Origin: a virus
Length of the DNA: 37,422 bases
Reading direction: 5' to 3' (one strand)
IMG/VR virus record: IMGVR_UViG_3300009616_000008
Location: 1 to 37,422 of that record
The position numbers and the translations under genes were made by a program. The notes beneath the pieces are model-generated. The model was given only the letters and a program-made list of their open reading frames with translations, searched no databases and was not told the origin of the DNA. Positions 26,461 through 34,680 of the stretch are shown piece after piece (position 1 is the first letter of the stretch; each line of letters starts with the position of its first letter).

Positions 26461-27401
26461 ATAACTTCAAATCCTTCATCTGCCATTACAGTTGTTAAAA
26501 ACGCAAGCAAACAAATTTCTTGATCCAAACTACGTGATGCTTGATCCAGAAAATCACCCAAAATCAAAACAAATTGTGGAATGAATTCTGGCTTAAAATG
26601 AACATACATCACATCAAACAACTGCCGATATATGCGCGTGGGTTCATTATCTGCGTTATTAGCTACCCACTTTCTCACTTTACCAAAATCTTTATCTTTC
26701 ATTGCTGCTAAAAGTTCCTTAATCGGAACATCGGCCAACTGGCTTAAAATACCTGAATCAATCTTTCCTGTAATTGCATATCTTTGAATTACACCAATTG
26801 TCATACGAAAATCAGGAAAGAATTTCGAAATCAATTGCATTAAAACTGCATTTTCAAATGGGATCTTTTCTATCTTTAAGATTTCGGCAATCCGTTGATG
26901 CATTTGTTTGGCCATAGAAACTTTTTCTTCTTTTGTTGGTTTAAAATCAACAATAGGACAGCGAGAAAATAAAGCATCAATTACTTGATTCTTAAAATTG
27001 ATAGTTAAAATAAAACTACAATTTCCAGAAAATTCTTCCATGAAATTCCGTAATGCTTCTTGAGTTAACTTGGTAAGCCCATCAGCTTCATCCAAAATAA
27101 CTACTTTACGTCCACCAGTCATAGATACTGTTGATGAAAAACCACGAATATCTGTTCTCAATGTATCAATATTACCATTTTCAGAACAATTGATAATTAA
27201 ACTATCCGCATCCAACTCATCACATAGCGCACGAGCAATAGTTGTTTTTCCAATTCCTGGAACACCATGTAAAGTTATATTAGGAATAATATTTTGATCT
27301 ACATAAGATTGGAATATTATTCTGAGGTTTTCTGGAAGGACTGTATCTTTTACCGTACGTGGACGATATTTCTCTGCCCAAATAATTTCTTTACGAATCA
27401 T
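26457..27401 (-). CDS. 44: clamp loader large subunit (gp44-like AAA+ ATPase)
   Basis: ATPase subunit that opens the sliding clamp and places it on primed DNA. AKYRPRTVKDTVLPENLR-type start, Walker A GVPGIGKTT at about 46-54, Walker B VVILDEAD, sensor 1 LTINFKNQ, the SRC motif (ALFSRCPIVDF) and a sensor 2 region with FRMTIGVIQRYA are all present. Length 314 aa matches T4 gp44 (319). It overlaps the gene after it by four bases (ATGA type) and its start overlaps the end of the frameshifted gene at 27391. Confidence 0.95.
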   Translation of the reverse strand: MIRKEIIWAEKYRPRTVKDTVLPENLRIIFQSYVDQNIIPNITLHGVPGIGKTTIARALCDELDADSLIINCSENGNIDTLRTDIRGFSSTVSMTGGRKVVILDEADGLTKLTQEALRNFMEEFSGNCSFILTINFKNQVIDALFSRCPIVDFKPTKEEKVSMAKQMHQRIAEILKIEKIPFENAVLMQLISKFFPDFRMTIGVIQRYAITGKIDSGILSQLADVPIKELLAAMKDKDFGKVRKWVANNADNEPTRIYRQLFDVMYVHFKPEFIPQFVLILGDFLDQASRSLDQEICLLAFLTTVMADEGFEVI

Positions 27402-27581
27402 GTAATACTTTTTCCTTTTCTTTTTTCAATTTAATTATTGTAGGATATTTAGGATCTCTACACCATCTACAAAGTAATGGTGCTCCTTTCATTTCACCCT
27501 CAAGAATTACAGCATCATAAAATAACCCGCGCGATCAGGAAATAATTGGTCACTCTCTCCACAAATTTTACATTTTTCCAT
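27391..27581 (-). pseudogene. frameshifted zinc-binding small gene, about 62 aa if intact
   Basis: ATG 27581 overlaps the upstream stop (TAATG) and encodes MEKCKICGESDQLFPDR before running to TAA at 27509-27507. One frame over, GLFYDAVILEGEMKGAPLLC and RWCRDPKYPTIIKLKKEKEK continue to a TAA overlapping the gp44 start by 11 bases. Removing one CG from the CGCGCG run joins them. The joined product has two CxxC knuckles and resembles a small phage zinc protein. The preserved overlaps at both ends suggest the lesion is recent or an assembly error. Confidence 0.65.
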
Positions 27582-27862
27582 TATGTAACCACCACTTTCA
27601 ATTTAGTTCCTTGATTTTGTCCTTGATAATATGTAGGTTGTAAACATGCACTACAAACTCCTGCATAATATTTTGGTAATTTAACTACTTGATCTGATTG
27701 AATTAAATCAAGGAACTTCTTTACACTAAAGGGATATGTTTTACGTTTTTCTTTATTTTCTGGTTCACTGGTATCAATTGCCAAAAATTGAGCCATTTTA
27801 CGTTTCTGACCACAAAATTGGCAATGTAAAGTTGTATTTTTTCTTTTAGTAGATTTAGCCAT
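27581..27862 (-). CDS. zinc-ribbon protein, 93 aa
   Basis: Start at ATG 27862 (MAKSTKRKNTTLHCQFCGQK). Two CxxC pairs, CQFC and CSAC, about 50 residues apart form a probable zinc ribbon, with a basic N-terminus. The second knuckle and flanks (QVVKLPKYYAG, VCSACLQPTY) are encoded by a 65-bp sequence identical to one inside the ligase. In this protein the segment is integral to the zinc site, so this is likely the donor copy. It overlaps the upstream gene by 8 bases. Confidence 0.7.
   Translation of the reverse strand: MAKSTKRKNTTLHCQFCGQKRKMAQFLAIDTSEPENKEKRKTYPFSVKKFLDLIQSDQVVKLPKYYAGVCSACLQPTYYQGQNQGTKLKVVVT
27629..27693. repeat. 65-bp exact direct repeat, copy 2 (zinc-ribbon gene)
   Basis: Identical over 65 bases to 14462-14526 in the ligase gene, same strand and same reading frame. 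Identity stops abruptly at both ends. Confidence 0.95.
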
Positions 27863-28124
27863 TTTCAATAGTCAAGGTTGATTTTAATTCCTTGTATCCT
27901 TTAACTATAATATCCCATTCAGGACCTACATATATAGAATTAAAAGGATGAAGTGATTTATCTAATTTAAAAACACCTTCACCAGCTAAAAGAAAAATTC
28001 CATTACCCAAACCATCAATATATCCAGAAAATACTGTTCCATATGTAATAGATCCTAAACGTCTAGATTCTTTTTTAACTTCTTTAGTTTTAATATTAAT
28101 TTTCATTTGTGCCATAATTTCCAT
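27855..28124 (-). CDS. hypothetical protein, 89 aa
   Basis: Two near starts, ATG 28124 (AAAGGAAAA just upstream) and ATG 28115 (MAQMKINIKTKEVKKESRRL). The rest alternates Gly and hydrophobics (GTVFSGYIDGLGNGIFLLAG), suggesting a small beta fold. It is located between gp45/tRNA-Glu and the zinc-ribbon gene. No family recognised. Confidence 0.55.
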   Translation of the reverse strand: MEIMAQMKINIKTKEVKKESRRLGSITYGTVFSGYIDGLGNGIFLLAGEGVFKLDKSLHPFNSIYVGPEWDIIVKGYKELKSTLTIENG

Positions 28125-28165
28125 TTTTCCTTTTCACATTATTTGATTTATTATCCATAATATTT

Positions 28166-28241
28166 TGGTAGAGTTACCGAGGATTGAACTCGGATTTGTG
28201 GCGTGAAGGGCCACCTTCCTATCCATTTAGAAGATAACTCC
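28166..28241 (-). tRNA. tRNA-Glu (UUC)
   Basis: Acceptor GGAGTTA / TAACTCT (G1-U72), D arm TTCTAAATGGATAGGA, anticodon stem GTGGC / GCCAC with loop CCTTCAC (anticodon TTC), T arm CCGAG TTCAATC CTCGG, encoded ACCA. It sits alone inside the clamp operon, five bases after the gp45 stop. Confidence 0.93.
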
Positions 28242-28246
28242 ACATT

Positions 28247-28945
28247 TTAATTACCATATTGACTAGCATTTGCTTCTAATACAATATGATATGTAAGTGG
28301 TAAAGTCTCATGTTTAAAGCGGCTAATACCATCTTTACATACTGCAACATCATAAGTGCCTGGAATTAATGTTAAATAATCAATTTTCCAAACAAATTTA
28401 AATGGAGGAATTTTAGCAGGTGCTTTACCAATTTCAAGACTGGTTGTATTTGTACTGCTATTTTTACTATCTAATGTAGTTAGACTTAACTTTTTACCAT
28501 CACTTTCAAGAGCCAATTCAGGCGTTCCTAAAGTTCTAGCCATATTTGTAATTGATCGAAATTGAGCTTCTGTTAATTTTAAGGTAACTTCAGTACTAGG
28601 TAAAGCTATTTTTTTCTTAGGATCTGGAATATATGCTAAAGCTTCATCTCCATAATGATATTTAACCGATAAACCACCAGATTCATCACTAATTTTAACA
28701 TATTCATCAGCTTCATCAAAAATCAATGTTGGTTTTTCAAATTGTGTTGTTACTGATAAAAATTGAGTTAAATCATAAATTGTAAATCTTTTAGGAAATT
28801 TTTCTGTTATTTCTACTTCTGCAAAAGTATGTTTCTTTACAGAACGTGTTACCAAATTATTTCCTTTTGGAAACAATAATGTTTGATTAATAGTTGCAAA
28901 ATTCTTTAAAATATCAGTTGTTATTGGTGTTAATAATAGAGACAT
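28247..28945 (-). CDS. 45: sliding clamp (gp45-like)
   Basis: Processivity factor of the DNA polymerase and, in T4, coactivator of late transcription. The order of elements follows gp45: ILKNFATINQTLLFPKGNNL, FTIYDLTQFLSVTTQFEKPTLIFDE, LTEAQFRSITNMARTLGTPE LAL, and the ending TYDVAVCKDGISRFKHETLPLTYHI VLE. Length 232 aa (T4: 228). The start has AAAAAGGAATTAGCTA. The presence of gp45 fits the TATAAATA late-promoter elements seen here, because T4 late transcription needs the clamp. Confidence 0.93.
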   Translation of the reverse strand: MSLLLTPITTDILKNFATINQTLLFPKGNNLVTRSVKKHTFAEVEITEKFPKRFTIYDLTQFLSVTTQFEKPTLIFDEADEYVKISDESGGLSVKYHYGDEALAYIPDPKKKIALPSTEVTLKLTEAQFRSITNMARTLGTPELALESDGKKLSLTTLDSKNSSTNTTSLEIGKAPAKIPPFKFVWKIDYLTLIPGTYDVAVCKDGISRFKHETLPLTYHIVLEANASQYGN

Positions 28946-29357
28946 TAGCTAATTCCTTTTTCATTTCAATTATAAATTTCAATCTTAATGTATTTTCCAA
29001 TACCGATTTATAATGTTGCATTAAAACTAATTTATATGCTTCAGAATCTTTAGTAACTATTACGGTATCCATTGCTTCAAATAAAGCTTGGCGCATATAT
29101 ACTAAACTATCCAAATGTTCTTCATAAGCATCTTTTAATGCATCACGCCCATTGAATGGTTGAAGTCTTGTACCATACTTATGATATCCTGTACGGTCCC
29201 TTAATTTAATATCATCCATCAATTTTAATTGTGTTTTTTCTTGTATTGATCCTGGAGGAAATTTTTGTCTTGATAAATCACTTAATACAAGATCCCAAAT
29301 AGCAGGTTTATTATTTACTATTGGAGGCGGTTCTTTTTTCCATAATTCTTCATTCAT
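28914..29357 (-). CDS. conserved phage hypothetical protein, 147 aa
   Basis: AIWDLVLSDLSRQKF...RDRTGYHKYGTRLQPFNGRDALKDAYEEHLDSLVYMRQA is a pattern found in many phage proteins (K-Y-G-T-x-L-x-P-x-N-G-R-D...DAYxExLD), often called MazG-related or uncharacterised. The acidic/helical layout (E in DAYEEHLD) fits an all-alpha NTP pyrophosphohydrolase-like fold, but this is not certain. First gene after a full-consensus promoter; it overlaps gp45 by 32 bases. Confidence 0.7.
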   Translation of the reverse strand: MNEELWKKEPPPIVNNKPAIWDLVLSDLSRQKFPPGSIQEKTQLKLMDDIKLRDRTGYHKYGTRLQPFNGRDALKDAYEEHLDSLVYMRQALFEAMDTVIVTKDSEAYKLVLMQHYKSVLENTLRLKFIIEMKKELANVSIINTNNN

Positions 29358-29402
29358 TTTAAATATATCCCAAAATACTAAATTTTCTTTTTATCATTAT
29401 TC

Positions 29403-29431
29403 ATTATAACATATTTCTATTTGGTTGTCAA
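29403..29431 (-). promoter_or_regulatory. Early sigma-70 promoter for clamp / loader operon
   Basis: Minus-strand TTGACA (29431-29426), 17-base spacer, TATAAT (29408-29403): full consensus, reading into the 147-aa gene, gp45, tRNA-Glu, gp44, gp62 and regA. Confidence 0.9.
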
Positions 29432-30361
29432 TTACCAAGTTTTCTTAATTGGCGGAGCAATAGGGTGTGAATTATCTTCATTTCCTATATCATCAGGTCC
29501 ATCTTGTGCATTTGGATCTATTTTGGTATAAACATCAAGGAAACTAGTTTGAGTATTTAAATCAAATCTAGCAATACTATCTCGAATAGCCTTAATTCTA
29601 TTACGTTTAAAAATGGCATAAGCTTTCACAATATATACTAAACGACCAGTACTAATTGTTTCATCTACACCACCTTGATTATATGTTTGCCGTATATTTT
29701 CTGCCCATTGACACAAACAATCAATAAAATCAGGAGATTCAATACCATATATTGATAAATTCTTTTTAAGAATTTTGGCAGTTATTTTTGAATTTGGATA
29801 TCCTTGTTCATACATTAAAGGAAATCTTTCCAATAATGCTTCATTCATTACATTTGTTCCAATATATTTACCATCTTCACTACCTCGACCTTTTGTATTA
29901 GCTGTAGCTACAATATTGAAACCCTTACAAGGATGCACCCAACGATTAATTTTTTTAATATAAATTCCACTACCTTCTAAAAGAGGTTGCATACATAAAA
30001 ATTTGGAAGAACCTAAATCAATTTCATCTAATAAAAGAAGTGCACCACTAGGATCTTCGGCTGCTTTAACTGCTGGTCCATCTTCCCAAATTGTATCTCC
30101 ATTAATTAACTTATAACTTCCTAATAAATCACTTTCATCCGTTTCAATCGTAATATTTACTCGATACAAATTTTTCTTATTTTCTGCACAAATCTGTAAA
30201 GGAATTAATGTCTTCCCAGATCTTGTGGGACCTGTAATATAAAATGGTAGAAAAATACCACTATCAATAATAGTTTTTACATCATTATAACAACCAAAAG
30301 GAACAAAGGTTGGGTCTTTTTCAGGAATAAAATTATTTGAATTTTCAATTTTCTTCTTCAT
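29432..30361 (-). CDS. MoxR/CobS-like AAA+ ATPase
   Basis: Walker A GPTRSGKT at about 44-51, Walker B ALLLLDEIDLG, sensor 1 IVATANTKG and arginine-finger region LLERFPLMYEQGYP are those of the MoxR/CobS group. The pattern FNIVATANTKGRGSEDGKYIGTN is especially CobS-like. These ATPases work with VWA-domain partners as chaperones or metal-insertion machines. The partner is present two genes upstream (30844-33045). Length 309 aa. In phages such pairs are known but their target is not. Confidence 0.85.
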   Translation of the reverse strand: MKKKIENSNNFIPEKDPTFVPFGCYNDVKTIIDSGIFLPFYITGPTRSGKTLIPLQICAENKKNLYRVNITIETDESDLLGSYKLINGDTIWEDGPAVKAAEDPSGALLLLDEIDLGSSKFLCMQPLLEGSGIYIKKINRWVHPCKGFNIVATANTKGRGSEDGKYIGTNVMNEALLERFPLMYEQGYPNSKITAKILKKNLSIYGIESPDFIDCLCQWAENIRQTYNQGGVDETISTGRLVYIVKAYAIFKRNRIKAIRDSIARFDLNTQTSFLDVYTKIDPNAQDGPDDIGNEDNSHPIAPPIKKTW

Positions 30362-30423
30362 AATGTATATTATCCAATTTTTTATTCTATTCCAAAAGGT
30401 TTCGCTTTTACATCATTTTCATC

Positions 30424-30750
30424 TTACCATACTTCAGGTTCAACTGGCTCCTTTGGAACTTTCAATGGTTTCGTTTTAATTACTACATCTTTAAATGCCA
30501 CAACTGGCAATTTTAAAAGAACAGTCAAATCATATCGGGCCCGTTTATCTGGAATACGAACCTTTAAATTCTTACTAATCCATGATGGTGCAAATTTTAA
30601 ACCATTAATCTCTTTTGTAGCTTTTAATAAATCAGAACGTTTTACAAGATTTGCATTCTTTCCAAATTTTGCAATTAGTTGATCTAAAAATAATCTTTGG
30701 CTTGTTGTTAAACTTTTTGGTGAATTATTATCCACTTTTTTCTTGGACAT
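30424..30750 (-). CDS. hypothetical basic protein, 108 aa
   Basis: LTTSQRLFLDQLIAKFGKNA...LVKRSDLLKATKEINGLKF looks like a small helix-turn-helix-type domain, followed by a basic middle and Pro/Val-rich end. After its TAA the same frame stays open for 14 codons (DENDVKAKPFGIE), so the stop may be a recent nonsense change or be read through. It lies between the AAA+ and VWA genes with its own promoter and may be part of that system. Confidence 0.6.
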   Translation of the reverse strand: MSKKKVDNNSPKSLTTSQRLFLDQLIAKFGKNANLVKRSDLLKATKEINGLKFAPSWISKNLKVRIPDKRARYDLTVLLKLPVVAFKDVVIKTKPLKVPKEPVEPEVW

Positions 30751-30768
30751 TTCTAACCCCTATCTTTA

Positions 30769-30797
30769 ATTATACTATATTTTCAATGAATTGTCAA
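30769..30797 (-). promoter_or_regulatory. Early sigma-70 promoter
   Basis: Minus-strand TTGACA (30797-30792), 17-base spacer, TATAAT (30774-30769): full consensus, reading into the 108-aa gene and the AAA+ ATPase. Confidence 0.9.
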
Positions 30798-30843
30798 GTA
30801 CCCTATTTAATGAATCTTGTTAAAAAACGCGGACATTATAAAA

Positions 30844-33045
30844 TTAAGAAATCATCCGTATAAACCGAGTGAGAACTACGCGTTGTTTCCTCTGTTTCAA
30901 TCCATGATCAGTCATTGCTGTTACCATTTGACGATTACTCATTGGCATTGCTGGCGCAAACGGACTTGATGGTAAATGAATTTTCAATTCTTTTCCTCCA
31001 GGAATAATATAAAATTCATTATATCCCATATCATCAGCCAAAATAAAACCATTTTTATTAAATTCACCTCTTAATTTATTTTGGCTATCTTCATCTATCC
31101 ATCTTTTAGGACATAAAATTTCAAACGCATGATTTTTTAATTCTTCAGAATCTCCCGAAATAAAAAATCCAATAGCATTAACTCCTGTACGATTACGGAA
31201 AATTTGTAAAAATTGTGAAGTATTTTCCATAGATGATACCGAAATTGGATAATCTATATGAGTTATTGGATCTTTCAAAAATATATCATTTTTATTACAA
31301 TCAATAGGTAATACATGTCCTTCTTCATTACCTACATAATAATGATCTGTTGTTGCTTCACCATCTGTAATAAAAATTGTATTTACTTTTTGATATTTCT
31401 TACAAAATGGTTTAACCATCTCTATCGCAGTTACAATGGTTTCATTTAAAGGAGTACCTCCCATTAAATCTGTGGGTGGTAAAGAAAGTTGATTACTAGA
31501 AGCCATCATTAATAAATTAATACAAGCATCATTAAAATCTGTGGCGGACATATTACTTGATAAAATTTGACGTAACTTAAATCCTGCAAAAAAAGCAAAA
31601 TCATCTTTATGATGTATAAATTCATCCGCGTTTGCTTCTATTCCCAAAGAAAAAATATTTTGCTTACTATGTGTTGCATATGATCCAAAAGTATAAACAT
31701 CAAATGGAATTTGTTCTTTTTTAGCAAATAAAACCAAATTCAATAATTGATGAATAGCTCCCAACATATGTGGTTCCATGGAACCACTCCAATCAACAAA
31801 AATTTGTAAAATATGATTCTTACCTTCTGGTATAGTGGCCACTTTCAACATAATATCATCTTCAAATTTATACCTATTTAATTTATGAAGATCGATAATT
31901 CCCATATTTGAAATTTGGGTTCTACGGTATGCATCGGCCGCTTTATGTATTTCAAATTCTTTTTGTAACCATGCAACCACTGGTTTATTTTCTTCTTTAA
32001 ATTTTTCAAATTCATTAGTATGAAGAGAAACCATATTTGGTTTTTGATCATAAAATAATCTAATTTCAGAATGAACTACCCAATAAGGAATAATAATTTG
32101 ATCTAATTTTGGAATAGGTATACCTAAATATTTAACATTTTTAGCCATAGAATCAATTAAATTTTCTTGAGATTTTTCCCAAGTTTTATCAGTTTCCGAT
32201 TCTATAGGAATATCTAATTCCGATTCATTGTCCTTTTCGGTTTTAGTGGTTTCTTTGGATTTTTTGTCTTCATTGGTTTCTTTGGTTTCTTTGGAAGTAT
32301 CTTTTTTAATTTCATTTTCTTCCTTTTCTGGTTCTACAGTATCTTCCTCATTATCAGATTCATCAATATCTGAATCGGGATCAATTACATCAGAATCTTC
32401 TTTTTGAGATACATTCTGTTCTTTTTGTTTCTCTTCTTGATTTTCTTCCTTTTGTGATTCTCTTTTTTTCTTTTGTTCCTCTTTAGCATACTTATATAAG
32501 TCAAAACAAATATCTATAACATCATTAAATATTAATGCTTTTTCAATACGATCAACAAATTCATGTTCAATTGGAGAAAAAATAATTGAAGAATCTCTCG
32601 TTTTAAAATAAACATTAATACGGTCTATAATATTGAATTCATTTATATTACGAGATTTCGTAGCAAAAAAATCTCTATCTACTAATTCTTTATATCCATT
32701 TAAAAATGCTTTTCGGCCACCAGGATATTTGATCTTTATAAGTTTTTCAATACGGCAATCTTCTACAATATTGATAAGTCTTTTTGCAGCCCGAGGATGA
32801 ATAGGATTAACATACATACATGCTTCAGTAAATATATTTCCTCCTTGTGTAGAAAATAATGCATGTGATACTTCATGAAGGATAAAAAGATCATATATAT
32901 CATTTGATATATCTTTCCAAATTGGAAGAGTTAATATTCTTCTTTTTGGATCGAAGGACGCAGTACAAATACCCGCATGTACTACTGTTAAATCTTCTTT
33001 AGCTAATAATTTTGCCAACATCTTTTTGGATTGAATGTTTATCAT
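30844..33045 (-). CDS. CobT-like VWA protein with HExxH metallopeptidase-type N-terminus
   Basis: Residues 55-62 (ILHEVSHA) form an HExxH zinc site and NIVEDCRIE near 93-100 could supply the third ligand, as in VWA-linked metallopeptidase-like proteins. Residues about 190-290 are a very acidic/Lys-Glu low-complexity linker, typical of CobT. The C-terminal VWA domain has the MIDAS site DWSGS (Asp418, Ser420, Ser422), a TPLNETI threonine and FITDGEATTD. Length 733 aa. It pairs with the MoxR/CobS-like ATPase downstream; such pairs remodel or insert metals into target proteins. Start at ATG 33045 with TTTGGAG. The target and any peptidase activity are unknown. Confidence 0.85.
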   Translation of the reverse strand: MINIQSKKMLAKLLAKEDLTVVHAGICTASFDPKRRILTLPIWKDISNDIYDLFILHEVSHALFSTQGGNIFTEACMYVNPIHPRAAKRLINIVEDCRIEKLIKIKYPGGRKAFLNGYKELVDRDFFATKSRNINEFNIIDRINVYFKTRDSSIIFSPIEHEFVDRIEKALIFNDVIDICFDLYKYAKEEQKKKRESQKEENQEEKQKEQNVSQKEDSDVIDPDSDIDESDNEEDTVEPEKEENEIKKDTSKETKETNEDKKSKETTKTEKDNESELDIPIESETDKTWEKSQENLIDSMAKNVKYLGIPIPKLDQIIIPYWVVHSEIRLFYDQKPNMVSLHTNEFEKFKEENKPVVAWLQKEFEIHKAADAYRRTQISNMGIIDLHKLNRYKFEDDIMLKVATIPEGKNHILQIFVDWSGSMEPHMLGAIHQLLNLVLFAKKEQIPFDVYTFGSYATHSKQNIFSLGIEANADEFIHHKDDFAFFAGFKLRQILSSNMSATDFNDACINLLMMASSNQLSLPPTDLMGGTPLNETIVTAIEMVKPFCKKYQKVNTIFITDGEATTDHYYVGNEEGHVLPIDCNKNDIFLKDPITHIDYPISVSSMENTSQFLQIFRNRTGVNAIGFFISGDSEELKNHAFEILCPKRWIDEDSQNKLRGEFNKNGFILADDMGYNEFYIIPGGKELKIHLPSSPFAPAMPMSNRQMVTAMTDHGLKQRKQRVVLTRFIRMIS

Positions 33046-33069
33046 TTAATCTCCAAAGACTTCAAAATT

Positions 33070-33534
33070 TTATTTTGGATCATTCCCGCATGGCGCAAAA
33101 GTCTCTTTCTCTTCCACCTCGTACAGCCAAACGTGATCGTCTTGGTGGCCTCTCGCCATCGGGATGATCCATCGAAGGTTTGGAACCACGTTGGGGAGGT
33201 CCGAAACTGGGAATATGCGCACCTCTTCGGACTCCAGCGTGCGGCAAGCCTCCAGTTTTGTTGTGTCAAAGGCATGAAAGAACTCAACAGACCAATCCTT
33301 CCCAAAAAGTCTGAGAAATAGCGTCCAACCCACGGCAACTCCAGCCTCTTCATTGAACTCGCGCCACATGGCCGCGCTGGCGCTTTCATCTGGCAACCCA
33401 GGCTCTCCGGATGTGCGCTTACCGCCGATGGCATTCCAGTGCCCTACCACCGAAGCAGGCCCGTGGTTCTTGTGGATCAAGGCTACCTTGGAGCCGTCAG
33501 AACTGAAAAGAAAACCGGCAACGTACTTTGTCAT
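33070..33534 (-). CDS. Nudix hydrolase, G+C-rich recent acquisition
   Basis: A nucleoside-diphosphate-X hydrolase. The Nudix box reads GGKRTSGEPGLPDESASAAM followed by WREFNEEAGV, with the catalytic REFNEEAGV core and one extra residue between the glycine and first glutamate. N-terminal strand KYVAGFLFSSDGSKVALIHK and C-terminal strands complete the fold; 154 aa. Two hand-counted 60-base lines are 55-58% G+C against about 28% just outside, so the gene is foreign. Its own GGGAGGT ribosome site came with it. It follows a truncated gene (33557-33622). The substrate (oxidised dNTP, ADP-ribose or other) is not evident. Confidence 0.9.
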   Translation of the reverse strand: MTKYVAGFLFSSDGSKVALIHKNHGPASVVGHWNAIGGKRTSGEPGLPDESASAAMWREFNEEAGVAVGWTLFLRLFGKDWSVEFFHAFDTTKLEACRTLESEEVRIFPVSDLPNVVPNLRWIIPMARGHQDDHVWLYEVEEKETFAPCGNDPK

Positions 33535-33556
33535 TCGGCCCTACCTCCCGCTGTAG

Positions 33557-33622
33557 TCATGTTTTAGATGAATATACCAACTTCTTCTTACATTTTGGAC
33601 AAATTCTACTATATTCATTCAT
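33557..33622 (-). pseudogene. N-terminal stub of a zinc/HNH-type gene cut by Nudix insertion
   Basis: ATG 33622, right behind a full-consensus promoter, encodes MNEYSRICPKCKKKLVYSS then KT and stops exactly where the G+C-rich Nudix segment begins. I-C-P-x-C-x-K-x-L-x-Y-x-S-K is a typical opening of phage HNH-type zinc proteins, so the rest of that gene was probably lost when the Nudix gene arrived. Confidence 0.6.
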
Positions 33623-33629
33623 AAATTTA

Positions 33630-33658
33630 ATTATAACATGATTTATGTAATTTGTCAA
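33630..33658 (-). promoter_or_regulatory. Early sigma-70 promoter for Nudix / VWA genes
   Basis: Minus-strand TTGACA (33658-33653), 17-base spacer, TATAAT (33635-33630): full consensus. The -35 box overlaps the stop codon of the IMPDH/GMPR gene. Confidence 0.9.
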
Positions 33659-34671
33659 GCGCCATGAGCAGTACTTTCATGATAACCCGCGGCACTAATT
33701 TGAACAAATTCAGCATTCTTCCATAATTCTACAATATTACGTGCACCATTATATGAAAAACCAGAACGAACACCTTCCATTAATTGAGTAAGAATTGTAG
33801 ATACATGTCCTTTATATGGAACTAATGTTTCTTCACCTTCAATATATCCTTGTTTTTGAACTTCAAATTTTTGTCCAAACGATGCTGAACCGCGATATAT
33901 TTTGAATAATTTTCCATCATCTTTAATCACATTACCTGGAGTTTCTTTTGTCCCAGCAATCAAATGGCCTAACATAACTGAATTGGCTCCAGCGGCTAAT
34001 GCTTTTACAATATCACCAGAATTCTTTATTCCTCCATCAGCAATTAAATTAATTTTAGGAAAAAATTTCCGAATTCTAAAAATACTTTCTAAAGTAGGAA
34101 GACCAGATCCTGTAACAATTCTTGTAGTACATTGACTACCACTTCCAATCCCCACTTTAAATGATAAATCATATAATGGAAAATTACCTCCCAACCTTTT
34201 TAAAAGATTATCAATACCTTTAGGAGTTGCATAATTACCTATAATCAATCTAGGTGTTGGAATAATTTTACTATAAATTTCTAAAATTGTATTTTCAACT
34301 TCAGGAGAATCAGCATGAGCCACATCAATACAATATCCATAGGGATGATACTTTTCACACAATCTAATTCTTTCTAATGCTTCTTTATATTTCCCTTCAA
34401 CCGAAACAAATACAGGTGGTTTTTCATATTTTGGAAGTAAATATAATTGTTCTTTAGGAGAACACATTCTATGTAATACTCCAACTCCACCAAATTTATA
34501 CATTTCTATTGCCATATCGGTTTCTGTAATCGAAGACATATTAGCAGATAAAATGGGAAATTTTAATGGAATACCAGCAACCGAAGTAGCCAATGAAACT
34601 TGATCACGACTACCTCCAAATGTTCTTTGTGGAACTAATAAAACATCATCAAAACTATTTGCATATAACAT
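33655..34671 (-). CDS. IMP dehydrogenase / GMP reductase family enzyme
   Basis: A TIM-barrel purine enzyme acting at [16 protein letters not shown] start, [20 protein letters not shown], the catalytic loop [19 protein letters not shown] with Cys181, [45 protein letters not shown] and VPYKGHVS are all present. There are no CBS domains, and 338 aa with a short mobile flap is the size of GMP reductase. The loop TTRIVTG and [10 protein letters not shown] look more like IMP dehydrogenase. I cannot decide the direction; either way it alters the guanine-nucleotide supply during infection. Confidence 0.88.
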   Translation of the reverse strand: MLYANSFDDVLLVPQRTFGGSRDQVSLATSVAGIPLKFPILSANMSSITETDMAIEMYKFGGVGVLHRMCSPKEQLYLLPKYEKPPVFVSVEGKYKEALERIRLCEKYHPYGYCIDVAHADSPEVENTILEIYSKIIPTPRLIIGNYATPKGIDNLLKRLGGNFPLYDLSFKVGIGSGSQCTTRIVTGSGLPTLESIFRIRKFFPKINLIADGGIKNSGDIVKALAAGANSVMLGHLIAGTKETPGNVIKDDGKLFKIYRGSASFGQKFEVQKQGYIEGEETLVPYKGHVSTILTQLMEGVRSGFSYNGARNIVELWKNAEFVQISAAGYHESTAHGA

Positions 34672-34680
34672 GTTTCTTCC

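Noticed and set aside
2886-34671. Complete 2-aminoadenine (Z) genome pathway
   Set aside because: Only a MazZ-like protein and an IMPDH/GMPR are visible; PurZ and a DpoZ-type polymerase are not seen, since the polymerase here is a T4-type family B enzyme.
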